Source: Symbiodinium microadriaticum
Lineage: Eukaryota > Sar > Dinophyceae > Suessiales > Symbiodiniaceae
Length of the DNA stretch: 64,000 nt
Reading direction: 5' to 3'
NCBI GenBank assembly: GCA_001939145.1
Contig: LSRX01000427.1
Location: forward strand, 237,966 to 301,965
Made by a program: the position numbers and the translations under genes. This document shows, one piece after another, positions 56,424-63,375 of this stretch. How positions within the stretch are numbered: position 1 is the stretch's first letter; the number at the start of each line of letters is the position of its first letter. The notes below the pieces were generated by a model, which did no database searches, was not told the DNA's origin, and worked only from the letters and a program-made list of their open reading frames with translations.

Positions 56424-57482
56424 ATGTACAGCGCAATGGCTTACATCAGTCGAAGTTCTGCGGACCCGACAGTACATGTTTCCTCGATACAATCGTTGGA
56501 GACGTGCTCGGAACTTATTCAGCAGGCTTTATTTTCCATACCGAGCAATGATTGGACCAGTTATTCCAGAAAGAACGTACGGTCGGATCGACACACTCAC
56601 GCCGATCAAATTCTTCTGGGCTTATATTCGGGCGTGCAGTCGCGTGGACGACTCCAGTTCACAAGAAACACCTTCAAATTTCCCAATTTGACCAGGCTAA
56701 TTCTTCGATACATCCAGTTGCTGCCACACCTTCAAGATTTTGAATGCACCAGCATTCAAATCAATCGCAATTTGCGTACCATTCCTCATCGGGACTCCAA
56801 CAATCGCGGCTATAGCATCGGCTGGGCTGTGGGCAATTGGACTGGCGGTGACTTATTTCTTTACGACCCTCATGGTATTGATCAATTGGTCGTTACAGAT
56901 GCTGCATGCAAAGTTGCTTCGATGGGCGACATACTTCCTGGACGACGATTGGATGTCCACCAGCCCGTTTGTTTCGATGGCAACACCATTCATGCCACTA
57001 TGCCTTTTCAAGGTGACAGAGTAATGATGGTCTTTTTCTGCGTTAAACGGAACCTTCCTGTTTCACCTTCCTCCTCTTTTCTTCCTTTTGCTCGTTTTCT
57101 TGGCTTTCGTGTTCCCGTCGTTCCCTCCCCTTCCCCTCCTTTTCTTCCTGTTGCTCCCTCTCCGCCTCTGCCGCCTCTGGCTCTCCCCTCTGTTCTCGTT
57201 TCGTCGCCCCTTTGCCTGGCCTCGGTTCCCCTTTCTCCGGTCTCGTCTCTTCTGTCTTCCTCCTCCTCTTGCTCTCTGTCGGTCTGTTCCGTCGTCTCTT
57301 GTGGGTCCGGTGTTTCTCTCTCTTCGTCTGTCCTCTGCTCGTGTGCTTCCCCCTCTCTTCCTTCTCCTTGTTCCCTCCCTGCTCCGTTCTCTCTTTCTTC
57401 TCCCTCTTCATTTCACTGCATGCTGTCTGAGTCCGAAGGCCCGGATTTTCCCTCTGATCTTGATGTTGGAATGGCTGACTAA
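56424..57482 (+). CDS. 2OG-Fe(II) dioxygenase, TET/JBP-like, with Ser/Pro/Leu-rich tail (352 aa)
   Basis: The iron and 2-oxoglutarate ligands are visible: H122-R-D124 in TIPHRDSNNRGYS, the glycine strand AVGNWTGGDLFLY, then H190 in GNTIHATMPF and R199 in QGDRVMMVFF. The spacing (HxD, about 65 residues, H, nine residues, R) is right for the double-stranded beta-helix fold. The N-x-x-x-x-P-H-R-D-x-x-N and G-x-x-x-GG-x-L patterns recall TET/JBP-type nucleic-acid oxidases, which occur as transposon cargo in fungi and algae. The substrate is not shown by the sequence. I chose ATG 56424 after TTTGCAGTTTTCAGG; an upstream in-frame start exists at 56388. Residues from about 210 to the end are Ser/Pro/Leu-rich, encoded by an almost pure pyrimidine tract. 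Protein hydroxylase activity is an alternative. Confidence 0.75.
   Translation: MYSAMAYISRSSADPTVHVSSIQSLETCSELIQQALFSIPSNDWTSYSRKNVRSDRHTHADQILLGLYSGVQSRGRLQFTRNTFKFPNLTRLILRYIQLLPHLQDFECTSIQINRNLRTIPHRDSNNRGYSIGWAVGNWTGGDLFLYDPHGIDQLVVTDAACKVASMGDILPGRRLDVHQPVCFDGNTIHATMPFQGDRVMMVFFCVKRNLPVSPSSSFLPFARFLGFRVPVVPSPSPPFLPVAPSPPLPPLALPSVLVSSPLCLASVPLSPVSSLLSSSSSCSLSVCSVVSCGSGVSLSSSVLCSCASPSLPSPCSLPAPFSLSSPSSFHCMLSESEGPDFPSDLDVGMAD
57055..57425 (+). repeat. Coding polypyrimidine tract (CT-rich), about 370 bp
   Basis: The C-terminal coding part of the dioxygenase ORF is nearly all C and T on the plus strand, encoding Ser, Pro, Leu, Phe and Val. A similar tract lies in the ORF at 59327-60247. Composition this extreme could form triplex DNA. 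Confidence 0.85.
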
Positions 57483-57593
57483 CAAAAGAGAGGCCGCTGT
57501 TCGAGACGTTGCAGTCAGATTTCACCTTGCTTGCCGACTCTAGAGTTGCACACAGGTTTCTGGCTTCATTTCGTGCAGACGTAGATTCCAGCC
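57483..57593 (+). other. Spacer with acceptor-like TTTCGTGCAG
   Basis: 111 bp, ending TTTCTGGCTTCATTTCGTGC AG then 18 bases to the ATG at 57594. The pyrimidine tract plus AG is a good candidate trans-splice acceptor. Confidence 0.4.
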
Positions 57594-58244
57594 ATGGCAG
57601 AGATCTTCAGCCTTCCCAACGTAACGGATCGCATTTTCGGCTTTATTGCTGAACGAACTTGCACGTTATTCTTCTACTTTTCGAGATCTGCAGGCTATCG
57701 ATCAGACGAAAGGCCTGAATTATGGCCTTACATTCCCGAGGCGGAACAGGATGGTCTATATCACACATACCTACAGCATGTGATCCGAGCCATCCAGAGT
57801 CTGATTGCGGAACATATGAGCGAGATTGGCGGCATTCATATCATCATTCACAATGCGTACGGTGCGGGTAATCTACCCGAACGTTTGGAGATTCGTCAAC
57901 ACCCAAGAGGCCTTCGCCGGTTTATGCTGGTTGAGGAACTCATTCAAGGACCTATCTTGTACGTTCCAGTGATGTTTGCTATACCTGCATTGCCTCAAAT
58001 GATATGTGCTGCTTCCGCTTGCCATTGGACCTTAAACTCCGTTATTCGCCAAATCAACCAGATGGCCTTGATTGATACAATGATGCTTGTTCGAATGGCG
58101 CAGCAGAAAGAGATGATCTTTGACTGGATCCAACGTCCACTTGAGGACAGATACCGTCTATGCGCCAGCCTCATCGGATACATGGAGTTGAGACGTATCA
58201 AGCACCCTTTCCACGGATGTGTTGCACGATCGCCAAAAAAATGA
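57594..58244 (+). CDS. F-box-like family protein, member 1 (216 aa)
   Basis: Start MAEIFSLPNVTDRIFGF in context CAGCCATGG. It is a full-length homologue of the ORFs at 62273 and 63376. YIPEAEQDGLYHTYLQHVIR aligns with their helical N-terminal part. ALPQMICAASACHWTLNSVI aligns with WPHIIVLASVCRLWNNSV. MIFDWIQRPLEDRY aligns with LTFDWSHSYHEDRF. The central segment (P-x-x-x-x-LA-x-VC-x-xWN in the relatives) looks like the second half of an F-box, which would bind Skp1 in SCF ubiquitin ligases, but this member has lost the VC-x-xW signature, so the assignment is through its paralogues. It follows the dioxygenase by 111 bp on the same strand. Confidence 0.55.
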   Translation: MAEIFSLPNVTDRIFGFIAERTCTLFFYFSRSAGYRSDERPELWPYIPEAEQDGLYHTYLQHVIRAIQSLIAEHMSEIGGIHIIIHNAYGAGNLPERLEIRQHPRGLRRFMLVEELIQGPILYVPVMFAIPALPQMICAASACHWTLNSVIRQINQMALIDTMMLVRMAQQKEMIFDWIQRPLEDRYRLCASLIGYMELRRIKHPFHGCVARSPKK

Positions 58245-58810
58245 CAGTTGTCCGAGAGACCAGCCTCTATCTGTGTGCACCTGACTGCATGTGTCATGGC
58301 TTTTTCTCATACATCATGCAGTTGCCGCAGCCGTTTCTCACTAGATGTAGCGGTCATGCCTATGTTGCTTGAGCTGTGTGGACAACCCAGTATCTTCATG
58401 CATTTGTTTTCTTTCCTGATGGTGTGCAGTATTATTCGAGTGGATCCGGCCTTATGTCATTCACCCGATGCCTGTGGACGTGCACAATATATTCAATGGA
58501 GTCGATGGATTATGCTGGGCAGGGGACGATGTTTTCAAGCTCATAATTTTGCGGACTTGTCCAATGATTGTGCGACCTTCCGTTTTACTCATTTGCTACC
58601 AAAGGTTAGCCAGTCGATTCTACAACTGTCCCGACAGAGCCGAACATTGTCCAGGATACAGTGCAAGTGGTTTATGCGACTTCGCGTTTCTCGAAGTTCC
58701 ACCATTGATATGAGATGTTCTCTTCAGCATCTGGCCCTTCACACGTGCTGGTGTCGTCTCCCAGATGTCACCCTTACTCATGCTTTTACAGACAACTTTT
58801 TCTGAACGAT
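58245..58810 (+). pseudogene. Decayed copy of the ORF at 60911
   Basis: Frames are open in pieces but shift. WIRPYVIHPMPVD (about 58440) corresponds to MLRPHIVPDDGPY of the 60911 ORF, and SRIQCKWFMRLRVSR (about 58650) to RRIGATSKMWMHMIH. At the DNA level TATTATTC..GGAT..CG.CC.. is shared. It is followed directly by a decayed copy of the 61649 ORF, mirroring the order 60911 then 61649. This suggests a duplicated block that degenerated. Confidence 0.4.
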
Positions 58811-59060
58811 TCAAAGATGACACCCAACAATGGATTCTAGATACATGACAGCCATTGTGTTGCTGAACTTTGCATCAGTTCCTGGCTACGATGCGTTACG
58901 GATGTCACCACGGTGACCTTTCGATGGATTTGTCTATGGAGGACTCTGACGTTTGCTTCAACATGTAGATCACTTGCTTGCGACATCACATGTCCGTTGT
59001 GCAGAGGCGCACAGGCGTCACCTTCCTAGTCACTTTCATTAGTCGTGATGGTTTTAGGTT
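58800..59060 (+). pseudogene. Decayed copy of the ORF at 61649
   Basis: TTCAAAGATGACACCCA (58810-58826), GTCACCACGGTGACCTTTCG and TTTGCTTCAACATGT (about 58948-58962) match TTCAAAGATGACACCCA, GTCACCACTGTGACATTTCG and CTTGCTTCAACATGT at about 61772-61932. Broken peptides SERFKDDTQQW and VTTVTFRWICLWRTLTFAST correspond to AERFKDDTHRY and VTTVTFRQICPKRTLTLAST. In-frame stops and shifts (for example the TGA at about 58850) show it is not functional. Confidence 0.7.
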
Positions 59061-59326
59061 TCAGACAGAAGCTGCGGACCGGCACGTTGATTCAGTAACC
59101 CATTTTGTCCTATGCCCTGTCGGATCGACTGTGTGATGGATTTGATCACGTTTCTCGCATTCGGACACGTGAGTTGTCCCCAAGTCCTTATTGTACAGAG
59201 TGTTGCGTCCAACTTTCAGCCCATGTAAAAAACTGTGTAATGACGCTTGCATGGACTGCCTCAATATTGTTGCTCTCGCTGATGCTATTCTCCATAGCCA
59301 ACAGGTCCAAGTGAGCATTCTGCAAT
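59061..59326 (+). other. Spacer, possible ORF remnant
   Basis: A 69-codon frame (59105-59314, MSYALSDRLCDGFDHVSRIR) has no recognised homologue in the window. It may be debris of the duplicated block. Confidence 0.3.
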
Positions 59327-60247
59327 ATGACTGACCTGCCGCAATGTCGAGAACTTGTCGACGCATTAAGTGTCGAACATGCGAAGGCACTTTTTCGGAT
59401 GCTGACAGATCCATCAAAAGTTGGAGAACTTTGCCGAGCTTTGAAGCATCGTATTCGAGCAGACGCTGATGCTGCTATTGCCAAACATCTACGTCTATCC
59501 AGTGTACCCAAGAGCTCGGCTTTCGCCGTCCCTGGACAGACCGATTCTACAGTTCCTGCAGATTCTTCTGGTTTGTCTTCTTCTTCCTCTTCTTTGCCTC
59601 CCTCCTCCTTTCCCTTTTCTCCTCCTCCTCTCTCTTCCCCTCCTCTTTCTTCCCCCTGTTTCTCGTCCTTTCCTTCTTCCTCTCCTCCTCTTCCCTCCCC
59701 TCTTTCTCCCTCTCTCCCGTCTTTCTCGCTGCCTCCTCTTCCTCCCCCGCCCTTTCCCCCTCCTCTCTCCCCTCCGCCTCTCCCTCCCCCTCCTTTCCCT
59801 CCTCCCTCGTCTTTCCCTGTTTCTTCTCTCTCTCCGTCTGTTCCTTGCTCTCCCTCTCTTCCCGCTGCGTCTCTTCCTCCTTTGCCGTCTTTCCCATCTT
59901 CGTCTCCGTCTTCTTCTGCTTCTCCCGTTGTTGTTGTATGGTCATCTGGAACAATGCATCATGTTGCGCCTACTGAGCCTGAAGCTGCTGCGATGCCGTC
60001 TCGACCGAATATTTTGCCAGATGTTCGGAACAGCAGAAGCACGTCAGCCCAGTTGAATCCGGATATATCCCGTGGACCAACTACAAGAGAGATTGACCCT
60101 TTCAGCAGAGAAGCTTTACCCAGAAGACGTCGACGCCTCAGACATTCTGCTCTTGGATCGCATTGGGCATGGACAGATGCTATGATTAGGGAACGTTCTC
60201 GTTCCAGATCGGACAGTCCGCGCTCACCAGTTAGCCATCTCTCGTGA
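59327..60247 (+). CDS. Hypothetical protein with long Ser/Pro-rich central tract (306 aa)
   Basis: Start MTDLPQCRELVDALSVEHAK. The N-terminal 65 residues are helical and charged (LFRMLTDPSKVGELCRALKH, RIRADADAAIAKHL). Residues of about 80-205 are almost only Ser, Pro, Leu and Phe, encoded by a CT tract (about 59570-59935). The C-terminus is basic and Arg/Ser-rich (LPRRRRRLRHSA, RERSRSRSDSPRSP), like an RS-type nucleic-acid-binding or nuclear signal. The frame is intact in spite of the repeat. Function is unknown. The Pro/Ser tract recalls the tail of the dioxygenase ORF, though the folded parts are unrelated. Confidence 0.55.
   Translation: MTDLPQCRELVDALSVEHAKALFRMLTDPSKVGELCRALKHRIRADADAAIAKHLRLSSVPKSSAFAVPGQTDSTVPADSSGLSSSSSSLPPSSFPFSPPPLSSPPLSSPCFSSFPSSSPPLPSPLSPSLPSFSLPPLPPPPFPPPLSPPPLPPPPFPPPSSFPVSSLSPSVPCSPSLPAASLPPLPSFPSSSPSSSASPVVVVWSSGTMHHVAPTEPEAAAMPSRPNILPDVRNSRSTSAQLNPDISRGPTTREIDPFSREALPRRRRRLRHSALGSHWAWTDAMIRERSRSRSDSPRSPVSHLS
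59570..59935 (+). repeat. Coding polypyrimidine tract (CT-rich), about 365 bp
   Basis: Nearly all C and T on the plus strand within the 306-aa ORF, of the same kind and length as the tract at 57055-57425. Confidence 0.85.
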
Positions 60248-60425
60248 TGATACCTGTTGGCATGCATTCAGGTCAAAAAGAGTGCCTTTGCGAGATCTTT
60301 CGGGGATATGTTTCTCTTGCCTGCATGTTTCCTTCCTGCTGCCGATCTTGGGTCATAGGTAGTCTTGTGCACGTTGCTTTTTTCTCTAGCTTCTTCTTCA
60401 GGCGACTCTACTTTGCTACAAAGCC
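60248..60425 (+). other. Spacer with CTTTTTTCTCTAGCTTCTTC acceptor
   Basis: 178 bp. It contains AAAAAGAGTGCCTTTGCG (about 60275), shared with the spacer at about 62145, and a strong pyrimidine tract ending in AG 23 bases before the ATG at 60426. Confidence 0.45.
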
Positions 60426-60749
60426 ATGGATTCGAATATGACCGGTACGAACAGCAACCCCATTGACACTACCCAGCAGTTGGCTGACGTTGCTCACAGC
60501 TATCCGGTCTCTGGGAACCGTGCCGACTATTCTCAGCCTGAATTGCTCATTCGCACTTTTCAAGGCCAGTTGGACGCTATGATGGTGGAACAAGAACGCA
60601 TGCGTCAACAATTGTCTGCACTTACCAGTACATTGCAGGCATGGCAAGTTCAACAACAACAGACCCTTGATCTTCTTCGTCGCATCCAAGAAATTATGGA
60701 CCCGGAATTTGCCCCTGGCGAAGCTTTGCACGGTCTCAGACTTTCATAG
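60426..60749 (+). CDS. Small coiled-coil protein (107 aa)
   Basis: Start MDSNMTGTNSNPIDTTQQLA in AAGCCATGG context. The N-terminal 40 residues look disordered. Residues of about 45-95 form a Gln-rich amphipathic helix (VEQERMRQQLSALTSTLQAW, QQQQTLDLLRRIQEI) suited to coiled-coil oligomerisation. It sits in the same-strand array between the 306-aa ORF and the 60911 ORF. No family is recognised, and it could be a multimerising accessory protein. Confidence 0.55.
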   Translation: MDSNMTGTNSNPIDTTQQLADVAHSYPVSGNRADYSQPELLIRTFQGQLDAMMVEQERMRQQLSALTSTLQAWQVQQQQTLDLLRRIQEIMDPEFAPGEALHGLRLS

Positions 60750-60910
60750 GATCCTGAATCGCGTACGCTGCCTTGACAGGAAAAGTGGAGCGTGTGATTT
60801 CACTTGAATTAACTTCTGTTGCCCTCACATGTTGTCTTGTTTACTTCTGCATTGCTCCTCTGCAGCTGTTCTCTCTAACCGCCATTCCTTTCGCTCCATT
60901 TTTTCAAAGC
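60750..60910 (+). other. Spacer with CATTGCTCCTCTGCAG acceptor
   Basis: 161 bp ending in pyrimidine-rich sequence. The AG of CTCCTCTGCAG lies about 45 bases before the ATG at 60911. Confidence 0.4.
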
Positions 60911-61450
60911 ATGGTCATCTTTTCTGCATTGACGATTCCGGAGATTTCAAACACCATTCTGACGTATTTGCTGCCCTCATTGCTGACACTTACGTTTGAG
61001 CTCGATCTTCCGGTGGTCTCGCATTTGACGGGACAAGCTTTAGATGCCAGATTGATGGACAGAGAACATGCAGTTATCTATTCCACAAGACGTCTTCAAG
61101 CTATTTTACAACCCTTGCCGGTATTATTCTGCAGGATGTTACGTCCACATATTGTACCGGATGACGGACCATATTGCTTTGCGGTACATATTCTGCAGAT
61201 TGACGTCATTAGATGTCGACGAATTGGAGCCACCTCCAAGATGTGGATGCATATGATTCATCCGGTTATTAAGGGCACCGGATGTGTTCGAGTCCAATCT
61301 TTTCCCGTCACGGCATTGGACCACAACGTCAGCTGTACGTTACATTTCGATGAGGATCATACCGACGTCAAGACCGATGTATCCATTGCGGATCATATGC
61401 ATGTTCAGCTATTCAAGTGCCCGCTGAACAGCCTGTCTCATTCAACCTAG
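60911..61450 (+). CDS. F-box-like family protein, diverged member 2 (179 aa)
   Basis: Start MVIFSALTIPEISNTILTYL. Its first 40 residues (IPEISNTILTYLLPSLLTL) resemble an F-box first half (L/I-P-E-I-x-x-x-I-L). Later RRIGATSKMWMHMIHPVIKG occupies the place of LASVCRLWNNSVSRAVSG in the 62273 ORF. The C-terminal DEDHTDVKTDVSIADHMHV aligns with the shared D-x-x-x-x-x-D-x-I-x-E tail. Similarity to the clear members is weak but collinear. A decayed relative lies at 58245-58810. The reading frame is intact. Assignment to the family is an inference to be tested by profile comparison. Confidence 0.45.
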   Translation: MVIFSALTIPEISNTILTYLLPSLLTLTFELDLPVVSHLTGQALDARLMDREHAVIYSTRRLQAILQPLPVLFCRMLRPHIVPDDGPYCFAVHILQIDVIRCRRIGATSKMWMHMIHPVIKGTGCVRVQSFPVTALDHNVSCTLHFDEDHTDVKTDVSIADHMHVQLFKCPLNSLSHST

Positions 61451-61648
61451 GTGATACCATCATCACTTCTTGTACCGAGTGCTCGCTTCAAAAAAAAGTC
61501 CGTATGCCCTTCGCTCTGCTTGTTTTGCTTGTCTTGCTGCGGACATGTTTTCATTAATGCTTCACCCGTCTGATCCCGCAGCTGTTAAAAGAGCGATTTG
61601 TTCTCAGCCATGGTTTTTTGCCTTTCCGTCCTGGCTTTTTAAGGAGAG
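61451..61648 (+). other. Spacer with TCTGATCCCGCAG acceptor
   Basis: 198 bp. It includes an A8 run about 40 bases after the preceding stop and AG acceptors before the ATG at 61649. Confidence 0.4.
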
Positions 61649-62125
61649 ATGGAATACCTTGCCCTTGAACAACGCTGTCTCATTGCTTCTTTCATATTAT
61701 TGAAGCCGATTCAAATTCACTTTCTCACTTCGATTCCTCGGATTTGGCAACCGACAATTCTTGCTGAAAGGTTCAAAGATGACACCCATCGTTATATTTC
61801 TCAGGTGTTTGCCGGCTTTTCTGTTACTGATCTTCGCGTTACCAGCTATTGCAGTCACACTGTGGCCGTCACCACTGTGACATTTCGACAGATATGTCCC
61901 AAGAGAACATTGACGCTTGCTTCAACATGTCAATCTTTTATGCAGGCTGTTCAACACTATGTCAGCGGAGAAGTATACATTTCGCCTATCCATATGCTAC
62001 AACATTCCATGCTGCACAATCTCGAATGTGGTGTCCATACGTCGCCGGAGGAAGAAGATGTGCAGGCCAATTCTGCAGTCATCCCAGAATTACGCATGCA
62101 AATATTCTGTTTTCGGCCGACGTGA
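61649..62125 (+). CDS. F-box-like family protein, diverged member 3 (158 aa)
   Basis: Start MEYLALEQRCLIASFILLKP. RTLTLASTCQSFMQAVQHYV followed by SGEVYISPIHMLQHS matches, in order and spacing, VLASVCRLWNNSVSRAVSGR and YMINFRKLQHT of the 62273 ORF. VIPELRMQIF matches FIIEMQLM near the end. N-terminal AERFKDDTHRYISQVFAGF is also found in the decayed copy at 58.8 kb. The L-A-S-x-C motif keeps the F-box-like cysteine but lacks the Trp. Intact frame, no introns. Proposed role, if the F-box reading holds: substrate receptor of an SCF complex. Confidence 0.5.
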   Translation: MEYLALEQRCLIASFILLKPIQIHFLTSIPRIWQPTILAERFKDDTHRYISQVFAGFSVTDLRVTSYCSHTVAVTTVTFRQICPKRTLTLASTCQSFMQAVQHYVSGEVYISPIHMLQHSMLHNLECGVHTSPEEEDVQANSAVIPELRMQIFCFRPT

Positions 62126-62272
62126 TTATGTTGCATTCTTGGAACAAAAAAGAGTGCCTTGCGGGTTGTACTTGTTTGTCGTTGATGTAATGCACCTTGC
62201 TGATTGCGAGTGATTCCGGCAGCGCTTTTGATTGGCTCTCGATTCTTTACCGTAGAGATTCCGTTTGCCACC
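62126..62272 (+). other. Spacer with GATTCTTTACCGTAG acceptor
   Basis: 147 bp. It contains AAAAAAGAGTGCCTTGCG (about 62145), matching the spacer at 60275, and ends with GTTTGCCACC before ATG, a strong start context. Confidence 0.45.
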
Positions 62273-62812
62273 ATGAGCGATGTGACCTTCAGTCATGACT
62301 TCGTTTTCCAGTATGCGGCTTTTCGACACCACTCTTTCTTCTTCAGTCATGAGTTTGGTCTTGAGCTTTTCGAGCCCTACCAGCCTGGAGGTATTCCATT
62401 GAATTTGCAGGATGACAGAACGCGAAGAATGGAGATCGACAGGCTCGGCAACTATGTTGTCTCACTGCTCAAGGCCCGATGCCGCGTTATGACACTGGAT
62501 GCCAGTACCTTTGAGTATGTCATTCCTCCGTATATGGTCCGCCCAGCCCAAGTGATCGTTCAGCTCAAATATACTGCACCAGCTTGGCCCCATATTATTG
62601 TGCTGGCCAGCGTTTGCAGACTATGGAACAATTCAGTGTCACGAGCGGTTTCTGGTCGATACATGATTAACTTCCGGAAACTTCAGCACACCGCTCAAAC
62701 ACGACATTCTGAACATTATTGGGCGCATGGCAGATGGGATGACAGATTCTCTTTCACCTCGGATTTCATCATTGAAATGCAGCTTATGGCGGTACATAGT
62801 CCCGTTCACTGA
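62273..62812 (+). CDS. F-box-like family protein, member 4 (179 aa)
   Basis: Start at ATG 62273 in GCCACCATGAGC, the best start context in the island; the frame is open further upstream. The N-terminal half is helical (DDRTRRMEIDRLGNYVVSLL). MVRPAQVIVQLKYTAPAWPH then IIVLASVCRLWNNSVSRAV has the layout of an F-box (hydrophobic P-x-x-V-I-x-x-L, then L-A-x-VC-x-xW). The C-terminus has WDDRFSFTSDFIIEMQ and ends SPVH. It pairs closely with the ORF at 63376 (VRPGQVLVRLEYLSPALPH, VLAAVCKSWNMSIDRVV, EDRFIYHADLIPE, SPVH). F-box proteins link Skp1 to substrates; no substrate-binding repeat is seen here. Confidence 0.6.
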   Translation: MSDVTFSHDFVFQYAAFRHHSFFFSHEFGLELFEPYQPGGIPLNLQDDRTRRMEIDRLGNYVVSLLKARCRVMTLDASTFEYVIPPYMVRPAQVIVQLKYTAPAWPHIIVLASVCRLWNNSVSRAVSGRYMINFRKLQHTAQTRHSEHYWAHGRWDDRFSFTSDFIIEMQLMAVHSPVH

Positions 62813-62949
62813 TCAGTATTTCGTGCCTGCATCCAAAAAAAAATGTGTTTGCACTAGTCTTTGAGGGTGTTGATTCGTCTTGTTGCAGCTTCTTGTTCTC
62901 ACTCAGCGCTGTCTCGCCTGTCTTTCTAGTTTGCTTCGTGTGACCTGCC
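62813..62949 (+). other. Spacer with CTGTCTTTCTAG acceptor
   Basis: 137 bp. An A9 run lies 24 bases after the stop, and two pyrimidine/AG acceptors precede ATG 62950. Confidence 0.4.
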
Positions 62950-63355
62950 ATGGACAGTACCATGATGGCTGACACACGGTGGAGACTTTCTCAAGCTTCC
63001 ACATCGCAGCTACTTGAGTTGCTCTGGCAGATATGGGACTTACTAAACCGCAAGTTCCGCTTCGCTGATGGTCCTATTAGATGTCGACACAAATGTCAGT
63101 GGTGCCGCAATTATTGCTGCTATCATTCACATTCTCTACAAGAAGAAGAAAGGCATGCGTGGGATGGTCCTCATCGATGCTTTACCCACGATTTTGACGG
63201 ATACCAGTACTTGTGATCTGACCGACTTTGACCCGCATGCCACGGTTAATGAAAATCAATACTGGCTGATGTTCGCCTGTTTCTTTCTCCCTTTAAACGC
63301 CGCCTTTGTTTTGTTGTTTGCTCCCCGCAATGTCTTTCTCAGCCTTGCACGTTAG
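62950..63355 (+). CDS. Hypothetical small protein, frameshifted
   Basis: From ATG 62950 (ACCATGATGG at the second Met) frame 1 reads TRWRLSQASTSQLLELLWQI and then loses protein character. From about 63068 frame 2 reads LLDVDTNVSGAAIIAAIIHI, KKKKGMRGMVLIDALPTIL and continues to TAG at 63353-63355, 20 bases before the next ATG. One +1 shift near 63060-63085 would join them into about 135 residues with a hydrophobic helix and an Asp-rich end. Either an indel or sequencing error, or two separate small ORFs. No family is recognised. Confidence 0.4.
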
Positions 63356-63375
63356 TGATTGATAGATGTGGAGCC

